Source: JANLTP01 sp031363055 (GTDB lineage: Bacteria > Pseudomonadota > Gammaproteobacteria > Burkholderiales > Burkholderiaceae_E). Taken from it: DNA of 64,000 nucleotides. The notes beneath the pieces are model-generated. The model saw only the letters and a program-made list of their open reading frames with translations, did no database searches and was not told the DNA's origin. Numbering within the stretch: the first letter of the stretch is position 1; each line of letters starts with the position of its first letter. The translations under genes and the position numbers were made by a program. Below are positions 15,114 to 26,164 of this stretch, one piece after another. Location: positions 5,293-69,292 of the forward strand of contig JANLTP010000024.1 in NCBI GenBank assembly GCA_031363055.1. The letters run 5' to 3'.

Positions 15114-17719
15114 TAGCTCTTGAACACCCGTGCGTCGATTCGTCCGGCATAGCTGAAGAATCGCGACGCCAATTGCTCCGAGAGTCGATAACTGGCCGAA
15201 TAAAGGTTGCGCATCAATGCCAGCAGGACTTCGCTGCCGGGCCGCAGATCACGCGCCGGATTCAGGGCTCGCAACTGCGCCAGCAGAGGTTCAAGCAAAT
15301 CTTGACCGCAGGGGCCATGCAGCTTCGATACCCGGTTCAAATAACCGATCAAGCCTTCGAGCTGAAATACCACGGCGCGCGGGTTGCTTTCGTCGAGCAA
15401 CAACAGATCAAGTGCCGCCAGCCATTCCGGCCGCGCGACGTAACGCGCCCGGTAAGTGACGATGCTGTCGCCGAGTTCCAGCAACCACTCGAGCCCGCTG
15501 TTCGACGGCATCGCCAGCGCATGTTGAATGACCGAACACATGAACTGCAAGCGTTCGATGCGTCGACCCATCGATAAAAAGCGCCAGCCCATATCGCGCG
15601 TCATGCCGTCGAGCGTGAAGCCAGACAGGGTCATGAATGAGACGGCCGCTTCATCGAGCAGGGCCAGTGCATCGCTGATCGTCACCGAAGCATTGGATTC
15701 GGCCAGATTTTGCAGCATCTGATTCAGCGATCGCCAGTTATCCTCCGACAGTCGTTCGCGAACATTGAAGCCGACTCGAAATAGCTGCCGAACCTGATAC
15801 GATAGTCCGGGCAGGTCGGGGTCGTGCATGGCTTGCAAGAGCCGCCGCTCGATGGCCTCGTCGTCGGGTGTGGTCAGCCGCGCCTCGCCAGGCTCGGTAT
15901 CGGGGTGGCCATTGGATTGGGTCTGGGAAATTGTCGCCGAATTCGCCGAGGATTGTGTCGCGGACTTCGGATCTGGTTCGAACTCGATCAGGCCTTGCCA
16001 CTGGCACAGCGCAATCAGGGTTGGCCATTCGCCGCCACGGTATTCGGGTGACGTCTCGATCAGGCTTTCGAAGCAGCGACGCATCAATCGCGCGGTGTTA
16101 TCGCTGCGCTCACTGTATCGGCCGAACCAGAACAGATTTTCGACCGTGCGGCTGGCCAGATGCGTTTCACCGCGCAACAGATCCTGATTGTCGGTGGCTG
16201 GCTGTAACAAGGTTATCTGGCTGACCCGCTCTTCAGTCATGACCCAGGTATCCTTGCTGCCGCCGCCGCGTTGCATGGAAAATATGCGCGCATCCGGGCC
16301 GCTCGCGACGCGCGTCAAGCCACCGGGCATGACCACGTAGCCGTTCGGCGATGCGCAGGCAAACACGCGCAGGCCAACGGCGCTGGCGCCAAGTTTGCTG
16401 ATGGAATGCTGGCCTTCCCAGATCGGTGCCTGCGAAATGTTGACCGATTCCTGCGCGACAAAATTTTGTGGATCGGCTCGCAGCCGATCGATGAATTGTT
16501 GGCGCTCCTGACCGGTGAGGTCTGCACCGAACACGGCCGGCTGGCGAAGCTGCGGAAAACTCGGCTTGAAGACCAGCTTGTCGAAACGCATGATGGCGGC
16601 GTCCAATGCCGCCGGCTCGCCACACCACCAGGTAGCGACCGAGGGCATTTTCAATTTCTCGCCCAGGATCAGTTCGCAAAGTTTGGGCAGAAACCCGAGC
16701 AGCGCACCGGACTCGAGCAGATTCGAGCCGAGGCTGTTGGCAATCACCACCGTACCGCGCCGCGCCGCCTCGGTCAATCCGGCGACGCCGAGCCGCGAGT
16801 CACCGCGCAATTCGAGCGGGTCGCAGAAATCGTCGTCGAGCCGACGCACAATGACATGCACGCGTTGCAAGCCGTTGAGTGACTTTAACCACACAAAGCC
16901 GTCACGAACCGTCAGGTCGGTACCCTGGACCAGCGGGAAGCCCAGATAACGGGCCTGATAAGCGTGTTCGTAATAGGTCTCGTTGTACGGCCCCGGCGTC
17001 AGCAGAACAATCAACGGTCGTTCATGTTCACTCAGGTGCCGACCTTGATAGGGCACGCAGGATCGGCCCCAGTGAGCGAGGCTGTCGCGCAGGGCGGCGA
17101 AGAATCCGGCCAGTCGCTGAACGTTCAGATCGCGAAACAAGTCCGGAAACGCCCGCGAGATGACCATGCGATTCTCAAGCGCATAGCCAGCGCCTGAGGG
17201 GGCTTGCGTGCGATCATGCAACGCCCACCAGCGGCCGTCGGGCGAACGTGCCAGATCGACCGCGTACAAGTTCAGCGCAACGCCGGTCAGATGCGCGATG
17301 CCGTGGCAGGGCCGCAAAAATCCGGCATGGCCATGCACCAGGGAGGCCGGCAAATCGCCGTCGGCCAGCAGCTTCTGATCACCGTAGACATCGAGCAGAA
17401 TGCGGTTCATCAAGTTCGCCCGCTGGATGACGGCGGCTTCGATCTGCGCCCATTCGTTGGCCGGCAGGATCATCGGCAGCAAATCCAGTTCCCACGGCCG
17501 ATCACTGCCGCGCGGGTCTCCATAGACGTTGTAGGTCACGCCGTTTTCACGAACCTGTTTTCGCAAGGTATTGAGGCGGTGCTGCATCTGCGCCGAAGAC
17601 GAAGCACCCAGATAGGCGAGCATGCTCTGCCAATGCGCGCGAACCTTCCCCGGGTCCGAGAACATCTCGTCATAGCGCAAATGCGCGCTGGGATAGTCGG
17701 CGATGATGGCTTCGGTCAT
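15113..17719 (-). CDS. Circularly permuted ATP-grasp protein fused to alpha-E (DUF403) domain
   Basis: The 868-residue fusion begins with the circularly permuted type 2 ATP-grasp domain (VTYNVYGDPRGSDRPWELDLLP; TPGPYNETYYEHAYQARYLG; VATWWCGEPAAL). From about residue 510 it continues with the all-helical alpha-E domain, starting SRTVENLFWFGRYSERSDNTARLMR. In many genomes these are two genes; here they are one, joined by a low-complexity linker about residue 595 (TQSSANSATISQTQSNG). ATP-grasp enzymes ligate a carboxylate to an amine, so with the two transglutaminase-like proteins this suggests synthesis and processing of an amide-linked product. Confidence 0.93.
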   Translation of the reverse strand: MTEAIIADYPSAHLRYDEMFSDPGKVRAHWQSMLAYLGASSSAQMQHRLNTLRKQVRENGVTYNVYGDPRGSDRPWELDLLPMILPANEWAQIEAAVIQRANLMNRILLDVYGDQKLLADGDLPASLVHGHAGFLRPCHGIAHLTGVALNLYAVDLARSPDGRWWALHDRTQAPSGAGYALENRMVISRAFPDLFRDLNVQRLAGFFAALRDSLAHWGRSCVPYQGRHLSEHERPLIVLLTPGPYNETYYEHAYQARYLGFPLVQGTDLTVRDGFVWLKSLNGLQRVHVIVRRLDDDFCDPLELRGDSRLGVAGLTEAARRGTVVIANSLGSNLLESGALLGFLPKLCELILGEKLKMPSVATWWCGEPAALDAAIMRFDKLVFKPSFPQLRQPAVFGADLTGQERQQFIDRLRADPQNFVAQESVNISQAPIWEGQHSISKLGASAVGLRVFACASPNGYVVMPGGLTRVASGPDARIFSMQRGGGSKDTWVMTEERVSQITLLQPATDNQDLLRGETHLASRTVENLFWFGRYSERSDNTARLMRRCFESLIETSPEYRGGEWPTLIALCQWQGLIEFEPDPKSATQSSANSATISQTQSNGHPDTEPGEARLTTPDDEAIERRLLQAMHDPDLPGLSYQVRQLFRVGFNVRERLSEDNWRSLNQMLQNLAESNASVTISDALALLDEAAVSFMTLSGFTLDGMTRDMGWRFLSMGRRIERLQFMCSVIQHALAMPSNSGLEWLLELGDSIVTYRARYVARPEWLAALDLLLLDESNPRAVVFQLEGLIGYLNRVSKLHGPCGQDLLEPLLAQLRALNPARDLRPGSEVLLALMRNLYSASYRLSEQLASRFFSYAGRIDARVFKS

Positions 17720-17746
17720 AACTCAGGTTGCTTCGGTCATCACATA

Positions 17747-17786
17747 GGTCAGCGGGGATGGTCAGTGGGGATGGTTAGCCGGGGAT
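17747..17786. repeat. Three 13-14 bp tandem units between cluster genes
   Basis: ggtcagcggggat (17747), ggtcagtggggat (17760) and ggttagccggggat (17773) fill most of the 69-nt gap between the DUF2126 stop and the ATP-grasp start. No promoter or terminator is obvious there, so the genes are probably co-transcribed. Confidence 0.7.
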
Positions 17787-17788
17787 CG

Positions 17789-21130
<3,342 letters not shown>

Positions 21131-21222
21131 AGCAAATACTTTCGGGAATCGAGCCTTACTTTAACTCATTGGGCGTCAACTGCTTCGACGCCCCGGAATT
21201 TGCATTTAGGTAGGATGCGGGC

Positions 21223-22530
21223 ATGACTGAATCGAATCTTCTGAACCAGCCGGCGCCTCATCGCGATCTATGTACCGATTGTGGTGTGTCGCGTTCGAGC
21301 AATCCGAAACGCTGTGGCGGCGCTTGTCAATTCATCAGTCCCGACTATCCGCGACTGGAGACGGCGGTTCACGGTCGGGCTCGTGACCAGCAGCGGCCTG
21401 ACGAATTGCACTTCGGCCCTTTTAATCGCATGTTGCGTGCCAGCCTTGAGCCGGCGGCCAGCGGTGCGCAGTGGACCGGCATTACCACCCGCATCGCCGA
21501 GCGCCTGCTCGAGACCGGCGCGGTCGATGCGGTACTGGCGATGGCACCGGATCCGAACGATCGCTGGCGGCCGGTGCCGGTGCTGGTCACCGACGCTCGC
21601 GACATGGCGCAGTGCCGAGGCATGCGTATGGGCTACGCACCCCTGCTGGCGCTTCTGGAACCGGCGCTGGCACGCGGCTTCAAGCGGCTCGCCGTGATTG
21701 CCATACCTTGCCAGGTTTACGCCCTGCGAGCGCTTGAGCGGGAACTGGGCTTCGAGCAGTTGTACGTCATTGGCACGCCGTGCTCGGATAACACCACCAC
21801 CGCGCGCTTTCATGAATTTCTGGAACTGATAGCGACCGAAACCGGTGATCGGCCGGCTGACATCACGTATCTGGAATTTCGGGCTGAGTACCACGTCGAG
21901 TTGCGTTTTGCCGACGGTCGTCAGCGCGCGATTCCATTTTTGATGTTGCCCTTGTCAAAACTGCCGCCGGACTTTTTTCCGATGACCTGTCGCACCTGCG
22001 TGGATTACACCAACGTGTTATTGGACGTCACCGTCGGCTACATGGGTGGCGAAGGCCAGCAGTGGTTGCTGGTGCGCAATCAACGCGGTGAAGAGCTTTT
22101 GAAGCTGCTGGGTACTGAGCTTCGCACCAGTCAACCCGGCAGTGCCGGCAAACGGGCCGGACCGGTCAAGGGCTTCATCGGCAATGTTGAACGCGCTGCC
22201 GGCGGTTTGCCCTTGCGGCGAATGCCCAATTGGTTGCGCCCGATCGTCGGCTGGTTGATGCCGAAAGTGGGCCCGCGCGGACTCGAATTCGCGCGTGCGC
22301 GGGTTGAAATGAAGGCCGCCGAAACGGTCATCCATCTGCGCCGTGAGCAGCCCCGGCGGATGAAGACGATGATTCCGATTCATGTCTGGAAACTCGTGGA
22401 GCCGTACGGGATGACGCCGCAGGTCGACGAGTTGCCGAAGGTGGAACTGCCCAAGGCGGATTCTCCCAAGGTGCAGACGTCTGCAGCGCTCATGCCGGCC
22501 TCTTCGGCCCTGATCACCCCGCGCACGTGA
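21223..22530 (+). CDS. FrhB/BciB-like iron-sulfur flavoprotein (coenzyme F420 hydrogenase beta-subunit family)
   Basis: The 435-residue protein has an N-terminal cysteine cluster (CTDCGVSRSSNPKRCGGAC), a flavin-binding core (IAIPCQVYALRALER; VIGTPCSDNTT) and a second cysteine group (MTCRTCVDYTNVLLDVTVGYMG). These mark the FrhB superfamily, which includes F420-reducing hydrogenase beta and 8-vinyl reductase BciB. No hydrogenase or bacteriochlorophyll genes are nearby, so the electron acceptor is open. The C-terminal tail has a degenerate LPKVELPKADSPK repeat. It overlaps or abuts the hydrolase gene, suggesting an operon. Confidence 0.85.
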   Translation: MTESNLLNQPAPHRDLCTDCGVSRSSNPKRCGGACQFISPDYPRLETAVHGRARDQQRPDELHFGPFNRMLRASLEPAASGAQWTGITTRIAERLLETGAVDAVLAMAPDPNDRWRPVPVLVTDARDMAQCRGMRMGYAPLLALLEPALARGFKRLAVIAIPCQVYALRALERELGFEQLYVIGTPCSDNTTTARFHEFLELIATETGDRPADITYLEFRAEYHVELRFADGRQRAIPFLMLPLSKLPPDFFPMTCRTCVDYTNVLLDVTVGYMGGEGQQWLLVRNQRGEELLKLLGTELRTSQPGSAGKRAGPVKGFIGNVERAAGGLPLRRMPNWLRPIVGWLMPKVGPRGLEFARARVEMKAAETVIHLRREQPRRMKTMIPIHVWKLVEPYGMTPQVDELPKVELPKADSPKVQTSAALMPASSALITPRT

Positions 22531-22535
22531 GGACA

Positions 22536-23450
22536 ATGACTGTGGTCATGGTGCTTCTGTTGTTGGCAACCTGGGCGCTATGGACACCCGATATCGATCG
22601 CACCGTCCTGGAGCGCAAGTATCTGGCCGCGCCCACCGACAAGATTGATGTGCTCGGCGTGAATCTGCATCTGCGCGATAGCGGGCCCAAAGATGCGCCC
22701 TCGGTGTTGATGCTGCATGGCTTTGGCGCCAGTTTGCACACTTGGGAGCCGTGGGCGCAAGTGTTAGCTAACGACTTTCGGGTGCTTCGAATTGACCTGC
22801 CGGGCAGCGGCCTTAGTAGTCCGGATCCGACTGACAATTACTCGGACAGTCGCGCGCTCGAGTTGCTGGTCGCCTTGCTCGATCAATTGAAGATCGAGCG
22901 CGCCAGTGTGATCGGCAATTCGATCGGCGGGCGGATCGCGTGGACCTTTGCTGCGCTCCATCCGCAGCGCATCAACAAGCTGGTGTTGGTGGCGCCCGAT
23001 GGTTTTGCCAGCCCGGGGTTTGAGTATGGCACGCCACCCAAGGTACCGTTTTCGGTTGTTCTGATGCGGTTCACCTTGCCGAAAGCCTTGCTGCCCATGA
23101 GTCTGGCACCTGCCTACGTCGATACGGCGGTGATGAACGCCGATCTCGTCACGCGTTACCACGAACTGATGTTGGCGCCCGGTTCGCGAAGTGCGCTGAT
23201 TGCGCGCATGCAACAGACCGTTCTGCAAGACCCGGTGCCCTTGCTCAAACGGATTACCGCGCCGACCTTGCTACTCTGGGGACGTCAGGACGGGATGATC
23301 CCGGTCGCGAATTCCGCTGATTATGCGGCGGCCCTACCGAAGCATCAGTTGGTGGTGCTCGACGACCTTGGTCATCTGCCGCACGAAGAGGCGCCGGCGC
23401 GTTTCTTGATTCCAGTTCGCAGTTTTTTGCTAAACGGTATCCCACGGTAG
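22536..23450 (+). CDS. Membrane-anchored or secreted alpha/beta hydrolase
   Basis: This serine hydrolase has a hydrophobic N-terminus (MTVVMVLLLLATWALW, signal or anchor), an oxyanion motif LMLHGFGASLHTW, nucleophile elbow GNSIGG, acid in WGRQDGMIPV and His in DDLGHLPHEEAP, so the triad is complete. I chose ATG 22536 because AGGA lies just upstream; GTG 22527, overlapping the previous stop, is also open. The last 21 nt overlap the convergent DUF4143 gene. The substrate is unknown; an ester or a C-C bonded ring-cleavage product is typical. Confidence 0.88.
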   Translation: MTVVMVLLLLATWALWTPDIDRTVLERKYLAAPTDKIDVLGVNLHLRDSGPKDAPSVLMLHGFGASLHTWEPWAQVLANDFRVLRIDLPGSGLSSPDPTDNYSDSRALELLVALLDQLKIERASVIGNSIGGRIAWTFAALHPQRINKLVLVAPDGFASPGFEYGTPPKVPFSVVLMRFTLPKALLPMSLAPAYVDTAVMNADLVTRYHELMLAPGSRSALIARMQQTVLQDPVPLLKRITAPTLLLWGRQDGMIPVANSADYAAALPKHQLVVLDDLGHLPHEEAPARFLIPVRSFLLNGIPR

Positions 23451-24659
23451 CACCCACTCAGTATCGCTGACCTGAATCTTCTCCTCGGCCGGCGCAATGA
23501 TCAGGCCTTGCGCGATTCGAAGGTGCGAATGCGATTCTCGAAACGCTCGGATACCGCGAGTATCACCTCGGTTAGGCCGTGAAGCGAGCCTGATTTCAAT
23601 CGGGAAAAAGACGCCATCTCGCTCCAGCAGCAAATCGACTTCAGCGCCCGCGAAGGTGCGCCAGTGATGCGTTCGTGCGGGCGCTGTCAAAGAGGCCATC
23701 TGTTTGCGAATCTCGGCGCCAACGGCCGATTCAAACAAGGCACCCGTTAACGGGTGACCGGCTAACGCCGCTGGACTTGAAATGCGCTGTAATGCGCAGG
23801 CGAGTCCTGTATCTGCGATGTATCCTTTGGATTTACCGCTGGCACGCTTGAGGGGATTGTTGTGATAGGCAGGAATCTCGATCCACTGAAACGTGTCGCG
23901 CAAAATGCGCAGCCAACGCTGGGCGGTTTTGTACGAAATGCCGAGTTCGCGGCCGAGTTGTGAATGATTGATTTCTTGCGATGTCAGCGCCGCGATCAAC
24001 TGGGTAAAGCGACCAAACAGTTGCCGGTCTTCGATCTCGGCCAACAGGCGCACGTCGCGTTCGATGTAGGTGGTCAAATAGGAGTCGTGAAACCGGCGCA
24101 AAAATTTGAGCGGCATCGAGGTGGCTTCGGGTAATGATCCTCGATACAAAAACTCGTACACGCTCGGGATTGAAGGAAAGCGAGCGCACGCGCCCTGAAC
24201 GAACTGTGTTGGGTCGCTCAGATATCGGTCGATCCAATTGGTCGGGACTTGAGCAATTTCGGCGAGCGAAAACCCTTCAAGCTCCAGGAATACTGCGCGG
24301 CCGGCCAGTGACTCGTTGGCCGTTTTGAGAACAGCCCATTGCTGAGATCCGGTCAGAATGTATTGCCCCGGTGCGCGGTTTTGATCAACGCGTCGTTTTA
24401 TGACCGCGACCAGTTCGGGTGCGTATTGAATTTCATCGAGAATCAGCGGCGCCGGGTTCGAATTCAAAAAGAGTTCCGGGTCACTGCGCGCGTTGCCAAT
24501 ATCCTGAGCGGGATCGAAAGTAACCTGCTTATACGCGGGGAATGCATGCGTCAGGAGCGTACTTTTGCCAACCTGCCGCGCACCCGAAAGAACAACGACC
24601 GGGAATTGCGTCACTAGATCCTGCAGAGTTCGGGTAATTTGACGAATTCGATAGATCAT
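23430..24659 (-). CDS. AAA_14/DUF4143 ATPase
   Basis: The 409-residue protein has a Walker A GARQVGKST at residues 26-34, a Walker B-like LILDEIQYAPEL, a sensor-like ILTGSQQW and a C-terminal nuclease-like DUF4143 domain (WRTFAGAEVDLLLERDGVFF; PIEIRLAS). The fold of the C-terminus resembles PD-(D/E)xK nucleases. The family is widespread and often mobile; its role is unknown. I chose the second of two tandem ATGs because the promoter's -10 ends 6 nt before it. It converges on and overlaps the alpha/beta hydrolase gene by 21 nt. Confidence 0.9.
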   Translation of the reverse strand: MIYRIRQITRTLQDLVTQFPVVVLSGARQVGKSTLLTHAFPAYKQVTFDPAQDIGNARSDPELFLNSNPAPLILDEIQYAPELVAVIKRRVDQNRAPGQYILTGSQQWAVLKTANESLAGRAVFLELEGFSLAEIAQVPTNWIDRYLSDPTQFVQGACARFPSIPSVYEFLYRGSLPEATSMPLKFLRRFHDSYLTTYIERDVRLLAEIEDRQLFGRFTQLIAALTSQEINHSQLGRELGISYKTAQRWLRILRDTFQWIEIPAYHNNPLKRASGKSKGYIADTGLACALQRISSPAALAGHPLTGALFESAVGAEIRKQMASLTAPARTHHWRTFAGAEVDLLLERDGVFFPIEIRLASRPNRGDTRGIRAFRESHSHLRIAQGLIIAPAEEKIQVSDTEWVLPWDTV

Positions 24660-24694
24660 CATTGAATTATAGATATTGGATGTCTATAATTCAA
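24660..24694. promoter_or_regulatory. Palindromic promoter of the DUF4143 gene
   Basis: TTGAATTATAGA and TCTATAATTCAA (24662-24673, 24683-24694) form a perfect 12-bp inverted repeat with a 9-nt centre. On the minus strand TTGAAT and TATAAT are 17 nt apart, a near-consensus promoter whose -10 ends 6 nt before ATG 24659. By symmetry the plus strand carries the same TTGAAT-17-TATAAT, pointing at the Bug gene at 24845. Confidence 0.75.
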
Positions 24695-24844
24695 GTAAAA
24701 TTACGGTTGGGTTCTCAAGCAAACTGACTTCGGTATTTCGGCAGCCGGCGTCGTACCTTTTGGTCTTGCCGTGAGTGGAATACACTTTTGATGCGGCAGT
24801 TGGATGCTTGAAAAAAACTTCGCAAAACTATTTCAGGAGACAAA

Positions 24845-25843
24845 ATGCCGACACTGCACTGCTCAAAACTGGGTTATCTGTTCATTTGTAGCCTGGCTTC
24901 GCTGGTCATCAACGCACCCGCCGCGATCGCGCAGAGTTTTCCCGCCAAGGGCATCAAGATCATCGTGCCGTTCCCGCCCGGCGGCACGACCGATGTCGTC
25001 GCCCGATTGGTCGCGCAGCGCATGAGCGAATCGATGGGGCAACCGGTGACGGTCGAGAATCGCGGTGGCGCCGGTGGCTCGATTGGTGCCGACGTCGTCG
25101 CCAAGTCAGCGCCCGATGGCTACACGATTCTGATGCACAACATCACCTTTGGGTTGGCCTCGCTTTCGCTCGCACAGGCCGGTCGCGCGCCGTACAACAT
25201 CGACACCGACTTCGCGGCGATTTCCAACGTCGTCAACGTGCCCTTGGTTGTTACTGCCCATCCTTCGGTACCGGCCAACAATCTTAGGGAATTGGTGAGT
25301 TTGCTTTCGAAGGATCGCAGTTTGCAATACAACTACGGCTCGACCGGACCGGGCTCGTTCATGAATGTCGTCGGCGAATCGCTCAAGCGCGATGCCAAGA
25401 TCGATATGGCCCACGTTCCGTTTCGAGGCGCTGCGCCTTTGAAGCTCGAGTTACTTTCCGGCCGGGTGCAGATCGGTGGCGATCAGATTTCGTCGTCGCT
25501 GGCCGAGATCCGCAAAGGCACCTTGAAGGCGCTGGCCACTAATTCCACGACACGCATACCGGCGCTTCCCGACGTTCCGACCGTGCGCGAACTTGGATTT
25601 GCCAGCATCGAAGCGAATGGCTGGAACGGCTTGTTCGCCCCGGCCAAAACGCCGCAAGCGGTGATCGATCGCCTGCAAAAGGAAGTCGCTGCAGCGCTGC
25701 GTCACCCTGAACTGGCGCAGCGCCTGAACGACCTGGCGGCCGAGCCGGTCGGATCCAGCCCGGCCGAACTGGATGCCGTTCTGAAAGGACAGCTCAGTCA
25801 GTTCAGGCCGATCATTGCCGAGCTCAAGCCGACCGTCGACTGA
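24845..25843 (+). CDS. Bug/TctC-family substrate-binding protein
   Basis: The 332-residue periplasmic receptor has a Sec-type signal ending INAPAAIAQS. Family motifs: KGIKIIVPFPPGGTTDVVARL, VENRGGAGGSIGADVVA, HVPFRGAAPLKLELLSGRV and GLFAPAKTPQAVIDRL. The start has a good Shine-Dalgarno (AGGAGA) 4 nt upstream. No transporter membrane genes adjoin. It may be read from the plus-strand face of the palindromic promoter at 24662-24694. Confidence 0.93.
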   Translation: MPTLHCSKLGYLFICSLASLVINAPAAIAQSFPAKGIKIIVPFPPGGTTDVVARLVAQRMSESMGQPVTVENRGGAGGSIGADVVAKSAPDGYTILMHNITFGLASLSLAQAGRAPYNIDTDFAAISNVVNVPLVVTAHPSVPANNLRELVSLLSKDRSLQYNYGSTGPGSFMNVVGESLKRDAKIDMAHVPFRGAAPLKLELLSGRVQIGGDQISSSLAEIRKGTLKALATNSTTRIPALPDVPTVRELGFASIEANGWNGLFAPAKTPQAVIDRLQKEVAAALRHPELAQRLNDLAAEPVGSSPAELDAVLKGQLSQFRPIIAELKPTVD

Positions 25844-25950
25844 ATTTGCTGGCGGCTTCAGGACCGGCGCCAGCACGCCCGGGGTCTTTATAAAATCTTG
25901 ATAACCAGCGCCCGAACTTATACCCAGTTCTGAGATCCGCCTGCCTAAGA

Positions 25951-25966
25951 TTGAGTCCTCACTCAA
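25951..25966. promoter_or_regulatory. Short palindrome in the kdp leader
   Basis: TTGAGT-CCTC-ACTCAA is a perfect 6-4-6 inverted repeat 19 nt before the first small kdp ORF. It could be part of a KdpE site or a leader hairpin; no established KdpE consensus for this group is available to me. An AT-rich stretch ctttataaaatcttgataac (25889-25908) upstream may hold the promoter. Confidence 0.4.
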
Positions 25967-25984
25967 CTCAGGATGCAAAGCCTC

Positions 25985-26077
25985 ATGGATTGGATTTATG
26001 TCAGCTTGTCCTTGCTGCTGCTTGCTCTGGCTCGCGCGCTGGTGTTTGGTCTCGATCGTCTGGCGACCAAGCCATGA
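25985..26077 (+). CDS. Small membrane peptide preceding kdpF
   Basis: A 30-residue single-helix peptide starts MDWIYVSLSLLLLALARAL and ends DRLATKP. Its TGA overlaps the kdpF ATG as ATGA, so the two should be translationally coupled. An in-frame ATG at 25973 would add four residues. From memory, similar one-helix ORFs precede kdpF in other proteobacteria, usually unannotated. It is probably an inner-membrane peptide of the Kdp complex or its leader; no function is established. Confidence 0.65.
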   Translation: MDWIYVSLSLLLLALARALVFGLDRLATKP

Positions 26078-26163
26078 ACGCCCTCTATATCGTCAGTGGC
26101 GTTGTGGCAGCGGGACTGTTCATCTACCTGGTCGTCGCGCTGTTTCGCGCCGAGGAGTTCTGA
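26074..26163 (+). CDS. kdpF: K+-transporting ATPase small subunit KdpF
   Basis: The 29-residue peptide is one transmembrane helix, MNALYIVSGVVAAGLFIYL then VALFRAEEF. Length and the C-terminal A-x2-F ending match KdpF, which stabilises the KdpABC complex in the inner membrane. It is coupled to the preceding peptide by ATGA, and kdpA starts 1 nt after its TGA. Confidence 0.9.
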   Translation: MNALYIVSGVVAAGLFIYLVVALFRAEEF

Positions 26164-26164
26164 C

